Part shown: positions 5,972 to 13,742 of the stretch, one piece after another
Layout: each line of letters starts with the position of its first letter
Position numbering within the stretch: position 1 is the stretch's first letter
Made by a program: the position numbers and the translations under genes
The notes under the pieces: generated by a model
What the model was told of the DNA's origin: nothing
Databases searched by the model: none
Seen by the model: the letters and a program-made list of their open reading frames with translations, nothing else
NCBI GenBank assembly: GCA_004554075.1
Contig: SFOB01000037.1
Coordinates: 1-22,053, forward strand
Length of the DNA stretch: 22,053 bases
Direction of reading: 5' to 3'
DNA from: Treponema sp.
Lineage (GTDB): Bacteria; Spirochaetota; Spirochaetia; Treponematales; Treponemataceae

Positions 5972-7942
5972 ATGGCTGAAAAAATTAACGGAACTGCGGA
6001 CTGGGCTCCGGGCACTCTGGACAAGACTCGAAAAAATATTGGCGAAATAAGCGATAAAGACGCAGCTGACATGGCAAAAAAACTTGGCGGTCAGGTGCTT
6101 TATGAACGTACAACAAACTCATCAGGAGCATCTTCTGGAAGTAAGGCCGGAAGAATTGTAAGACAGTCACCGGGCGGTTCTGGTGGTTCTGCAGGTCGTG
6201 GTGGAGCTGGAGGCTCTGGTGCCAACGGTTCTATGGCAGGCAGCTCTGGAGTAAGACGCAGAAAAGAAGATCTTCCAGTTATTTCTAAAAAAGTTGCATC
6301 CACAATGGATAAGCTTATGATGTCTGCGGAATATAAGATTAAGCCAAATTACGGAATGTTTAATTTTATCCGCTCCTTCCAGAAAAATGGTATGGAAAAA
6401 ATTATTCCTGATTTTTACCAGTACACAATGAAGCAGGCTACCGAACACATGGAAGGCTTCATTACAGTTATCAAAACCCTGATTCAGATTGCACCTGCTA
6501 CTTACAAAGCAAAAATTGCAAGCGGCACAGAATCTAAATTCAAATTCTTGAGAAATGTTGCCGGCTGGGCAATGCAGCCAATCAAGGTTGAATATATTAA
6601 TCTGCAGGGATTGAATGAAACTCTTCTTGTTGCAGATTTGATTCCGCTTGTTCGCGCCATCTATAAACCTTTGATTACCGTTTACTACTTTGGAAATACA
6701 AAAATTCCAAAACTGATTAAAGAGATTTATTCGGATGAAGCAGCTTATCCTGATTCTCCAAAGGACAAGCTTTCTCAGTATGCAAAGCAGGCAATTACAG
6801 AATGGCTTTACATTGAAACTGAAGTAATCAAAAAGCTCTACCCTCTTTTGATGCGCATGTGCTCAGACACTTACGAATCTTATCCAAACTTTTTTAATGC
6901 AAAAGTTGGTGAAATTTTGAAGTTTGTAGGCCTGCATAAATTTGATCTTCTGCTGCCGGAAAAACCAAAAGAACCTGCTCCTGAAGAAAAGAAGCCTAAG
7001 GTTGCACCTCCTGAAAAAGGAATTAAAGACTCAACTGTTATCACTGGTCTTAAACTGCTTAATCAGATGTTCCCTGAAGCTGGCTTTGACCGTCTTGACG
7101 AGCATCCGGATATGTACCCTTACTTTCAGCCTCTCTTCCATTTTAAGGATGGCTTTAATATTCTTTCTCCTGAAAATCCTATTCAGGTTATCTGTGTACT
7201 TCAGCACATTATTGAAGATTGCTTCCAGGGTTGCCGCAACATTACCTTTGCAGAAACCGGAGAACAGAAAAAGGGCGCAGATAATATTACAGCCATTATG
7301 GACGACTGGTCTGCCTACCGTGAAGATACCTTTGAACAGCTCTACTGCGAACCGTTATGTGATCTTGTAAACTCAGTTTATTCTCAGCCTGATTTTGATA
7401 AGTCTCACATCGGAAAAAAGATGATAACTTCCCTGCTCTGGCAGACAACCTATCACTATATGCCGAACTTTAAATTTGAACAACTTCTGCTTGAGCATCC
7501 TAGTGACGAAAGTAAATACCGTCCGCTTTTCCACCGTACAGACTTTGCAAGAAAGTTCCTTACTCTGGTAATTAATGAATGTGATCAGAAGGCAGCAACT
7601 AAGGCTACCTGTTCTTTAATTGAAAATCCGTGGGAGCATTACAAGTTTGATATTCCTAACGAGGTTTCAAAACGTCTTGATGTTTTGCTTGGAGCTCAGA
7701 ACAAAACTGCAAACACTACAGCAAACAACGCTAATCTTCTTAAGTACACACTTTGTTTTATGGCTGTTCTTGACTGGTGGATTAATAATCCGGGAAGTCC
7801 TGCCTACACAACAGATCCTATGCACATCTGGCGTATTTCTGATTCGGATGGAAAGCCACAGTTCTCTGTACCGGAACGCAAAGATCAAAATAAACTTTTT
7901 GCAGATGGAATCAGGGCTAGTTACCAGAAAGCTGCTAAGTAG
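5972..7942 (+). CDS. Conserved hypothetical protein, 656 residues, cytoplasmic
   Basis: I do not recognise a named domain. The protein has no signal peptide or clear membrane span. Residues 1-65 are polar, 66-96 form a Gly/Ser/Ala-rich flexible linker, and about 105-325 form a helical domain rich in Tyr, Lys and Ile (with the repeated start of strands MSAEYKIKPNYGMFNF). A Pro/Lys/Glu-rich hinge (about 329-346, PEKPKEPAPEEKKPKV) leads to a second helical domain (about 350-656) with several Trp and Cys residues. GGAGG lies 6 nt before the ATG. It shares an operon with the DUF2804 gene and is probably specific to Treponema and its relatives. The two-domain structure with linkers suggests a structural or scaffold role, but that is a guess. 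Confidence 0.7.
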   Translation: MAEKINGTADWAPGTLDKTRKNIGEISDKDAADMAKKLGGQVLYERTTNSSGASSGSKAGRIVRQSPGGSGGSAGRGGAGGSGANGSMAGSSGVRRRKEDLPVISKKVASTMDKLMMSAEYKIKPNYGMFNFIRSFQKNGMEKIIPDFYQYTMKQATEHMEGFITVIKTLIQIAPATYKAKIASGTESKFKFLRNVAGWAMQPIKVEYINLQGLNETLLVADLIPLVRAIYKPLITVYYFGNTKIPKLIKEIYSDEAAYPDSPKDKLSQYAKQAITEWLYIETEVIKKLYPLLMRMCSDTYESYPNFFNAKVGEILKFVGLHKFDLLLPEKPKEPAPEEKKPKVAPPEKGIKDSTVITGLKLLNQMFPEAGFDRLDEHPDMYPYFQPLFHFKDGFNILSPENPIQVICVLQHIIEDCFQGCRNITFAETGEQKKGADNITAIMDDWSAYREDTFEQLYCEPLCDLVNSVYSQPDFDKSHIGKKMITSLLWQTTYHYMPNFKFEQLLLEHPSDESKYRPLFHRTDFARKFLTLVINECDQKAATKATCSLIENPWEHYKFDIPNEVSKRLDVLLGAQNKTANTTANNANLLKYTLCFMAVLDWWINNPGSPAYTTDPMHIWRISDSDGKPQFSVPERKDQNKLFADGIRASYQKAAK

Positions 7943-7948
7943 AAACAG

Positions 7949-7971
7949 ATGCCCGGGTCAAGCCCGAGCAT
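7949..7971. repeat. REP-like intergenic palindrome
   Basis: ATGCCCGGG and CCCGAGCAT pair as a 9-bp stem with one C-A mismatch around a TCAAG loop. It fills the 34-bp gap between two convergent genes. GC content is far above the surroundings, and the sequence resembles dispersed CCCGGG...CCCGAGCATGAC elements seen in many bacterial genomes. It may also end transcription, although no long T run follows. Confidence 0.55.
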
Positions 7972-7976
7972 GACAG

Positions 7977-8807
7977 TTATAGTTTTGAAATAAGGAAAGG
8001 TATGGCGCTTTCGAAATCAACGCCATACCAATTGTAGTCTTTGTGGCTGAGAGTTGCCTTGATTGATTCTACCACAAAATCTGCGGCCAGGCGGCAGGAT
8101 TCTTCCAGAGTCTTACCGCGAACGAGAGCACCAGTAAGCACACTTGCAAAAATATCACCTGTCCCATGAAAGCTCTGCGGCATTTTTTCGTGGAAGTACC
8201 AGGTGATTTTTTCATTCTGGCTGTCATAACAAACTATTCCAAGTTTTTTATCATCAAAAGAAACGCCTTTTAATACAACTCTGCGGGCGCCGAGTTCTGC
8301 AAGTTTCTTTACCAGCTCTTCAATATAATCTTTTGTATAGCCCTGCTCTACGTATGGAATGCCGAGCATAAAACTTGCTTCTGTAAGATTCGGTACAATT
8401 ACATCTGCCTTTGCACAAAGACCTGCCATTGCCTTAGCAAAATCCTGAGTAAAGCCGGAATATAAAGCACCGTTATCACCCATGCATGGGTCTACAATCA
8501 CACGGGTATCGCCGCCACCAAAATCACCAATAAGAGAGTGCATGAGATTTATCTGTTCAAAAGAACCAAGGTAGCCTGTATAAATTGCATCAAAATGAAT
8601 CTTCTCGTTTTTCCAGTGCTCTGTAATAGACGGAAGATCGCTTGTAAGGTCGCGGAAGGTAAAGCCTTTAAAAGCTGTATGAGTAGAAAGTACGGCAGTA
8701 GGAAGCACGCAGGCTTCTACACCCATTGCAGAAATTACTGGAAGAGCAACTGTAAGTGAACACTTACCTACACAAGAAATATCCTGGACTGTTATTATAC
8801 GTTTCAT
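7977..8807 (-). CDS. pdxY: Pyridoxamine / pyridoxal kinase (PfkB-like)
   Basis: This 276-residue enzyme phosphorylates pyridoxal or pyridoxamine with ATP in vitamin B6 salvage, in the cytoplasm. It starts MKRIITVQDISCVGKCSLTVALPVISAMG, the family's N-terminal substrate-binding stretch, followed by LPTAVLSTHT and FDAIYTGYLGS, then VDPCMGDNG (about 106-113), VPNLTEA (138-144), and the ribokinase-fold catalytic motif GTGD at 215-218, with Asp218 as catalytic base. The frame opens at 8909, but the ATG at 8807 is chosen because it matches the family start and has AAAGG upstream; the earlier part overlaps the neighbouring gene. It lies 31 bp downstream of the diguanylate cyclase gene and is probably co-transcribed. 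The PdxY/PdxK distinction is not certain. Confidence 0.9.
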   Translation of the reverse strand: MKRIITVQDISCVGKCSLTVALPVISAMGVEACVLPTAVLSTHTAFKGFTFRDLTSDLPSITEHWKNEKIHFDAIYTGYLGSFEQINLMHSLIGDFGGGDTRVIVDPCMGDNGALYSGFTQDFAKAMAGLCAKADVIVPNLTEASFMLGIPYVEQGYTKDYIEELVKKLAELGARRVVLKGVSFDDKKLGIVCYDSQNEKITWYFHEKMPQSFHGTGDIFASVLTGALVRGKTLEESCRLAADFVVESIKATLSHKDYNWYGVDFESAIPFLISKL

Positions 8808-8838
8808 TTTTTTTACCTTTTGCAAAAACTGGAGACGG

Positions 8839-10800
8839 CTAGCGTTTTTTGGCTTCTGCTGATTTTTTTGTACGCTTGTCTTCATACATCTTTTCATCAG
8901 CTTTATCAAGTACTACCTGATAGCCTTCATTTTTATCCAGAGTCTGTAGGGCATAACCTATACTTGCCTCCACAGGGATTGCCATGGTTTCATTTGCAGT
9001 TTCAAGATATCCGTGAAAGCGTGAAAGTTTTTCCCGCATCTGCTGATCTGTGTATGAACCTACACCAAGTACAAGAAATTCATCTCCGCCTCCGCGAACA
9101 CAAATTTCTCCTTCATCTGAAATGCTTCGGGCCGCTCTTGCAATCACCATAATTCCATTGTCGCCTTCTGAATGCCCGTGCAAGTCATTGCGTTTTTTAA
9201 GGTCATCCATATCAATTACAATGGCAAAGATTTTCGCACCTTCTGCCGCTGCCTGCATTTTTGGCTGAAGTGCATACTTCATACCACGGCGGTTCTTCAG
9301 GCCTGTCATAGCATCATGTTCTGCAAGATAGATGGAACGATATTTAGCGCGGCTCATCTCAAGAGCATTATTTACATTACGCAGATAGTTTCTGAATACT
9401 TCACCTATCAGGCCCGGCGCGCTTAAATCATTTTGTAAAACAGCATAACCAAGACTGATATTTCCAAAATGAACTGGCGCAAAATAGTAAACCTGCGGAG
9501 GAGTAAAACCTTCATTCAGTTCTTCCTCAAAAGCGGGAAGCATTTTTTCTTTTGGAAATGGCCGCTTATTTTCCTCATCTGCAAACACATGATTATTCCA
9601 GCCATGCAGCTTTGAATTTGCTTCGGCAAATACGGAAAGCAGAATATTGTCACTGTAGCCCTCAATAATATCAGAATCAGTATTAAGCCAGGTATCATTC
9701 AAACAAAGATAAAAACGTTTATATGGCTTTAAAAGATATTTTGTTTCATAAATCTTTCCAAGACAAATCTGAGGAGTATCAGCCCCGGTAAGATTTTCTG
9801 CCATATAACTTTCTTCCAGCATGGTCATTGTGATGTTATCCCAGATGGAACTATCATCATAGTTATACTTTGTTCCAGGCTGATCATCCTTAAAATATGC
9901 TCGTGTATATGAGAAATCTTCTTCGCAGCCGCAGGAAGCTCCGAGTTTTAATTCAGTATCCGGAGAATCCTTATATTCCGCAATGGAAGCCGCAGGATCA
10001 ATAATTTCGCGAAGATAATTAACTGCCTCTGCTCCAGTTTTAGCCTGACTTGGCACGTATGAAGTAACCGGCGGAGTATTAATTGCTGCCTCGCGAACAG
10101 CACCAAAGCCGGTTACAATAACATCTTCGGGAACCTTTATATTCTGCTTTTTAAGTCTGTTTATAAGACCAAGCGCCATATGATCAGAAAGGCAGATTAC
10201 AGCATCCGGCAAATCCAGCTCACCAGAGATATATCTGTTAGCAAGGCGTTCACCACCCGAATACCAGTAGTCTCCTCTATATACGTGAGAACTGTCCAGA
10301 GGAATATCATTGGCAGTAAGAGTTTCCAGAACTCCATTCAGCCTCATGTTTGTAAGCGGGGCATCATCCGGGCCGCTGAGAATATCAAAGGTATGGCAGT
10401 TATGCTTTTTTATAAGATGTTCTGTTATGCGCTTAAAAGGTGTTTTATCATCAGTATAAATTACAGGAAAATCACCAAATTCCTTATCCAGGGAAATCAC
10501 AGGCTTTGGGCAGTTCTTAAATTGTTTTAGAAGTCTTTCATACAAAAAGAAATTCTGATCTTCGGTCATTGGAACCGGTGTGATAATAAATCCATCAAAA
10601 AGATCAAAATTAATCAGATTATAGATATTTAATTCGCCATTAAGATAGTTTTTATAATAATTGCAGACAGAAACAAGAGCAGATATAACAACAACATCAT
10701 AACCATAATGATTACACTGAGCAAAAACGCCCTTCATAACACGGGAAGCATATTCTGTTTCAGGTGAAATTGTTATAAGACCAATTCTTTTTCTTTTCAT
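8839..10800 (-). CDS. Diguanylate cyclase with LacI-type periplasmic-binding-like sensor domain
   Basis: This is a 653-residue two-part protein. Residues 1-290 form a LacI/GalR-type sugar-binding fold (RIGLITISPETEYASRVMKGV at the start, FDGFIITPVP, PDAVICLSDHMALGLINRLKKQNIKVPEDVIVTGFG at about 198-233) without the HTH that repressors carry and without a signal peptide, so it senses a ligand inside the cell. Residues about 300-480 form a middle domain of unknown type. Residues 490-645 are a GGDEF domain: DAMTGLKNRRG, IDMDDLKKRND, and GGDEF at 571-575, which make c-di-GMP. The usual RxxD inhibitory site before GGDEF is absent (DEGE instead). The ATG sits 7 nt after a TATAAT with no SD. It probably forms an operon with the B6 kinase. 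Confidence 0.87.
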   Translation of the reverse strand: MKRKRIGLITISPETEYASRVMKGVFAQCNHYGYDVVVISALVSVCNYYKNYLNGELNIYNLINFDLFDGFIITPVPMTEDQNFFLYERLLKQFKNCPKPVISLDKEFGDFPVIYTDDKTPFKRITEHLIKKHNCHTFDILSGPDDAPLTNMRLNGVLETLTANDIPLDSSHVYRGDYWYSGGERLANRYISGELDLPDAVICLSDHMALGLINRLKKQNIKVPEDVIVTGFGAVREAAINTPPVTSYVPSQAKTGAEAVNYLREIIDPAASIAEYKDSPDTELKLGASCGCEEDFSYTRAYFKDDQPGTKYNYDDSSIWDNITMTMLEESYMAENLTGADTPQICLGKIYETKYLLKPYKRFYLCLNDTWLNTDSDIIEGYSDNILLSVFAEANSKLHGWNNHVFADEENKRPFPKEKMLPAFEEELNEGFTPPQVYYFAPVHFGNISLGYAVLQNDLSAPGLIGEVFRNYLRNVNNALEMSRAKYRSIYLAEHDAMTGLKNRRGMKYALQPKMQAAAEGAKIFAIVIDMDDLKKRNDLHGHSEGDNGIMVIARAARSISDEGEICVRGGGDEFLVLGVGSYTDQQMREKLSRFHGYLETANETMAIPVEASIGYALQTLDKNEGYQVVLDKADEKMYEDKRTKKSAEAKKR

Positions 10801-10807
10801 TCTTATA

Positions 10808-10816
10808 ATTATAACA
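10808..10816 (-). promoter_or_regulatory. Extended -10 promoter of the diguanylate cyclase gene (leaderless)
   Basis: On the minus strand TGTTATAAT is an extended -10 (TGnTATAAT). The gene's ATG begins 7 nt after it, at the expected transcription start, with no room for an SD. No convincing -35 is seen, as is usual for extended -10 promoters. Confidence 0.6.
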
Positions 10817-10887
10817 TATTTTCAAGGGCCTTATATAGGAAATTTTATGTACTTTAAGGAAAATTTTCATTATATTATATAGAAGAT

Positions 10888-10911
10888 ATGCATTATTTTT
10901 GTTTTATGCAT
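10888..10911. promoter_or_regulatory. ATGCAT-N12-ATGCAT repeat upstream of the G3E GTPase gene
   Basis: Two ATGCAT hexamers (each a palindrome) lie 12 bp apart, 25 bp before the ATG. It could be an operator for a metal-responsive regulator, since G3E GTPases of this kind are often under zinc control, but I cannot match it to a known Zur box. Confidence 0.25.
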
Positions 10912-10936
10912 TACATAATTTTGTGAGGTATTATAG

Positions 10937-12199
10937 ATGTCAGATAAAAAGATTCCAATTACACTTTTGTGCGGTTATCTTGGAGCTGGTAAAACTACCC
11001 TGCTCAACCGCGTTCTTACAAATCAGAAGGGCTACAAGGTAGCAGTTATTGTAAACGATATTGGCGAAGTAAACGTTGATGAACGCCTTATTTCAAAAGA
11101 AGCCAAAATTGAAGATTCAAGCAGCCTGGTTCCACTTACAAACGGCTGTATCTGCTGTACTCTCAAGAGTGACATGGTAAATCAGATTGAAAATCTGATG
11201 AAATCCGGCAAGTTCGATTACATTATGATTGAAGCTTCCGGCGTTTGTGAGCCAATGCCAATCGCTCAGGCAATTGAGACAATTGAAATTGGTAAGCTTG
11301 ATAACGTTGTTGGCGTTGTTGATGCAAGCCGCCTTGTTGATGAGTTTGACGAAGGAAAGGCACTTCTTAAAGAAGGAATTGATGAAGAAGATATCGAATC
11401 GCTTCTTATCCAGCAGATTGAGTTCTGCTCTACGCTCATCGTAAACAAGAGAGACCTTGTTACAGACGAGCAGATGAAGATGGTTCGCGCCGTAATCAAC
11501 AAGATTCAGCCAACTGTAAAGGTTATTGAAACTACAAGATGTGATGTACCGGTAGAAGAAATTATTGGTACAGACCGCTTTGATTTTGAAACTGTTTATG
11601 CAAGTGCCGGCTGGGTAAAAGCTCTGGAAGAGCACGATGCTCACGAAGAAGATGATGACGATGATGATGATCACGACGAGCATGAGCACCACGAGCATGG
11701 TGATCACGATCACGAAGAGCACGAGCACCACCACCATGATGACGACGATGATGATGATCACGACCACGAAGAAGGCCATGACCACCACGGACACCACCAT
11801 CACCACGAACACAAGCACGAAGGTGAAAGCGAAGACGAATACGGAATCGGCTCATTTGTATACTACCGCCGCCGTCCATTCAACCGCCAGAAGCTCGATG
11901 AGTTTGCTTCAAAGTGGCCACGCAACATCATCCGTTCAAAGGGCGTAATCTGGTTCAGCGACGAAGACGACATGGCCTACGTTCTCGAAACTTCAGGCCG
12001 CCAGATTCAGGCCGGCTACTCAGGAAACTGGCTTGCTTCATGCCCACCAGCTGAACAGCAGAAAGTCCTTGCCGAAGAACCAGAAATGAAAAAAGACTGG
12101 GACGAAAAAGTCGGCGACCGCATGATCAAAATGGTAATCATCGGAAGACATCTTAATAAGGAAGAAATCTGCAAAAATCTGGACGCTTGTCTGGACTAA
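10937..12199 (+). CDS. CobW/G3E-family GTPase with His/Asp-rich metal-binding insert
   Basis: This 420-residue member of COG0523 hydrolyses GTP to deliver metal, often zinc, to client proteins in the cytoplasm. Motifs: Walker A GYLGAGKTT (13-21), the metal-binding CICC (71-74), IEASGVCEP (98-106), and the guanine-specificity NKRD (170-173). Residues about 231-300 form an insert of almost only His, Asp, Glu and Gly, with 26 His, far richer than a normal linker. The CobW C-terminal domain follows (GIGSFVYYRRRPFNRQKLDEF to ASCP and KMVIIGRHLNKEEI). The ATG has GAGGT 7 nt upstream. It is transcribed alone, divergent from the diguanylate cyclase, and ends at a bidirectional terminator. The insert suggests metal storage or sensing; zinc is likeliest, nickel or cobalt possible. 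Confidence 0.9.
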   Translation: MSDKKIPITLLCGYLGAGKTTLLNRVLTNQKGYKVAVIVNDIGEVNVDERLISKEAKIEDSSSLVPLTNGCICCTLKSDMVNQIENLMKSGKFDYIMIEASGVCEPMPIAQAIETIEIGKLDNVVGVVDASRLVDEFDEGKALLKEGIDEEDIESLLIQQIEFCSTLIVNKRDLVTDEQMKMVRAVINKIQPTVKVIETTRCDVPVEEIIGTDRFDFETVYASAGWVKALEEHDAHEEDDDDDDDHDEHEHHEHGDHDHEEHEHHHHDDDDDDDHDHEEGHDHHGHHHHHEHKHEGESEDEYGIGSFVYYRRRPFNRQKLDEFASKWPRNIIRSKGVIWFSDEDDMAYVLETSGRQIQAGYSGNWLASCPPAEQQKVLAEEPEMKKDWDEKVGDRMIKMVIIGRHLNKEEICKNLDACLD

Positions 12200-12211
12200 T
12201 TGTTCGAATAC

Positions 12212-12267
12212 CACGTCATTGCGAAGCCCTCTGCAAGTAACGACATTGCGAGGAGCGCAGAGACGTG
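12212..12267. repeat. Dispersed palindromic intergenic repeat (CGTCATTGCGA type)
   Basis: The 56 bp is bounded by CACGTC and GACGTG, with an inner CTCTGC/GCAGAG pair and two copies of an ATTGCGA core. It resembles the widespread CGTCATTGCGAGGAGCG-type repeats of unknown function found scattered in many bacterial genomes. GC content is well above the flanks, and no ORF covers it. Confidence 0.55.
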
Positions 12268-12280
12268 TTAATCTAAAAGA

Positions 12281-12309
12281 ACACCGGCTCATATGGGCCG
12301 GTGTCGTTT
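12281..12309. terminator. Bidirectional Rho-independent terminator
   Basis: An 8-bp GC-rich perfect stem (12281-12288 with 12297-12304) has T-rich sequence on both sides (CGTTTTAT on plus, TCTTTTAG on minus). It lies between the convergent ends of the G3E GTPase gene and the RHS operon and probably serves both. Confidence 0.8.
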
Positions 12310-12335
12310 TATCTTCGTTTTAGTTCAAATTTTGA

Positions 12336-13175
12336 TTAATCACTCTCGATATAATAAATTCCAGAAATTACAATATCTGAATATTTATCTCCATTATAAA
12401 CTTCTAGAATCTCAATTTGAATATTACCATCATAATATTCATCTTTGTCTGATAATATTATAGCTTGAAAATTTGGAGTATCTTGCAAATCAAAATCTTT
12501 TGACTGGTTGTTCCATGAAATTCTAATTTTCTTTGCACGAGAATTTTGTTCATAAAGATAAGGTTTATCAAAACAAATAAAACCATTTGCAATTACAATT
12601 GCATTATATGTCATTGTAGATTTTGGTTCCAAATTAATTTTCTTGTTATCGCAATTCCACTCTATAGCCCAAGGAATGTTTGAAATACATGTATTATCAG
12701 GAAGATATTTCAATTCTGTTCCATCTTTAAGTTTTTCTACTAAAAAGGAATCAGCCTTTATTACATTGAACCCTCTTAACCATGGCATATATTTGTATTT
12801 AGAATAATCATTACAATAATTATAATATATCTCCCAATTCTTAAAATAATTTTTTGATGCATTTCTTGAACAAACAAGCGTCAAAAAACTTAAATCCCTA
12901 ATTGAGCAAGAAAGAATAATATATTTATCATTTAAGACTTCTTTATTCTCAAGCCAATAAAAATCATTTTTCTCAGAAATTATAGCTTTATAAGATTCAG
13001 TCCTAACACCCTCTTTCCCATCTAAAGTTTTTAAAGAATAGGAATCTGGATTTATAATTATCGAGCCATATTCAGAAGGATAGTTATAAGAACAACCATA
13101 TTTTAAATTTTGTGCAATTAGTAAATTACAACAGAATATGAAACATAAACAGATTGCTAATATTTTTTTTATCAT
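12336..13175 (-). CDS. Secreted protein with C-terminal NADase-type glycan-binding (discoidin-like) domain
   Basis: This 279-residue protein has a signal peptide (MIKKILAICLCFIFCCNLLIA, cleavage near residue 21) and no lipobox. The C-terminal half (about 165-277) follows the pattern of the NADase-type glycan-binding domain: IPWAIEW, NAIVIANGFICFDKPYLYEQNSRAKKIRI (192-218), DLQDTPNFQAIIL, and IQIEILEVYNGDKYSDIVISGI (252-273). Residues 25-160 are not recognised. AAGGAGG lies 7 nt before the ATG. It is the last gene of the operon, 21 bp after the RHS protein, the place where a cognate immunity gene of a polymorphic toxin normally lies. Base composition is very AT-rich (15 G+C in the 60 bases 12841-12900). 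It could be an immunity protein or a second exported surface protein; the sequence does not decide. Confidence 0.72.
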   Translation of the reverse strand: MIKKILAICLCFIFCCNLLIAQNLKYGCSYNYPSEYGSIIINPDSYSLKTLDGKEGVRTESYKAIISEKNDFYWLENKEVLNDKYIILSCSIRDLSFLTLVCSRNASKNYFKNWEIYYNYCNDYSKYKYMPWLRGFNVIKADSFLVEKLKDGTELKYLPDNTCISNIPWAIEWNCDNKKINLEPKSTMTYNAIVIANGFICFDKPYLYEQNSRAKKIRISWNNQSKDFDLQDTPNFQAIILSDKDEYYDGNIQIEILEVYNGDKYSDIVISGIYYIESD

Positions 13176-13196
13176 ATTGGTTCCTCCTTATGATCT

Positions 13197-13742
13197 TTAT
13201 TTTCCACAGCTATTATTTGAATCAATAATTATCGTTTTTATAGACTGCCCATCTTGAATCCCCCAATCTTCAAGCACCGCAAAAAATCTTTCATTATCAG
13301 CTCCAGGAAGAATAATACATTGTTTACTATATGGAGTATTATAATCTTTATTTGTCGTTGGATTAGTATTTGAATGTTGTAAAGCTCGTCCTTCAGATAA
13401 TCCATTTTCTGTATATCCATTTGCATTTACTTTTCTACCATCTATAGTTATCGCGTTTGTAATAATAGCAGCTTTTCCACCTGCAATATTTGTTGTTGTC
13501 CCTATTTTTAAATCAAAAGTTGCCCCTGCTTTAATTGTATCATTATATACAGATGTAACATTATTTCCATTAGGATCTGTCGAAGGATAATTAGCCACAC
13601 TTTGCACATGTTCAAAAATAACAGTTTCATTAGTATTTGAATTATATAATATTCCAACGTCAAGATAAGTATTTATTGGAGTATCTCTATCTGTTGAAAC
13701 AACATAACTTCTAGGATCACGATTAATTGTATAAGAAACTTC
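13197..13742 (-). other. C-terminal tip of the RHS protein: putative His/Cys enzyme domain
   Basis: After the core motif DPINFIDLWGL, residues 1827-2007 form a unit unlike the YD repeats. It has YNDTIKAGATFDLKIG (about 1892), then GRALQHSNTN with His1949 and YSKQCIILPG with Cys1968, then FFAVLEDWGI. The order (x-T-x-x-AG, His-Ser-Asn, Cys-Ile-x-Leu) recalls DUF5675 and L,D-transpeptidase-like domains, where IHSGN and GCI(L/R) carry the catalytic His and Cys. Known from family: RHS tips are toxins. Inferred: this tip could act on peptidoglycan or be a Cys-dependent enzyme. The match is by eye only. Confidence 0.4.

Noticed and set aside
6100..6303. Pro/Glu-rich minus-strand frame opposite the 656-residue gene
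   Set aside because: It is the antisense of the Gly/Ser-rich linker; no other support.
10888..10911. Zur operator upstream of the G3E gene
   Set aside because: The ATGCAT pair does not match a Zur consensus I can state with confidence; kept only as a weak repeat feature.
11117..11879. Long open frames on the minus strand opposite the G3E GTPase gene
   Set aside because: They are rich in Val, Ile or Arg/His because they mirror the His/Asp repeat codons; no start site or family match. Shadows of the real gene.
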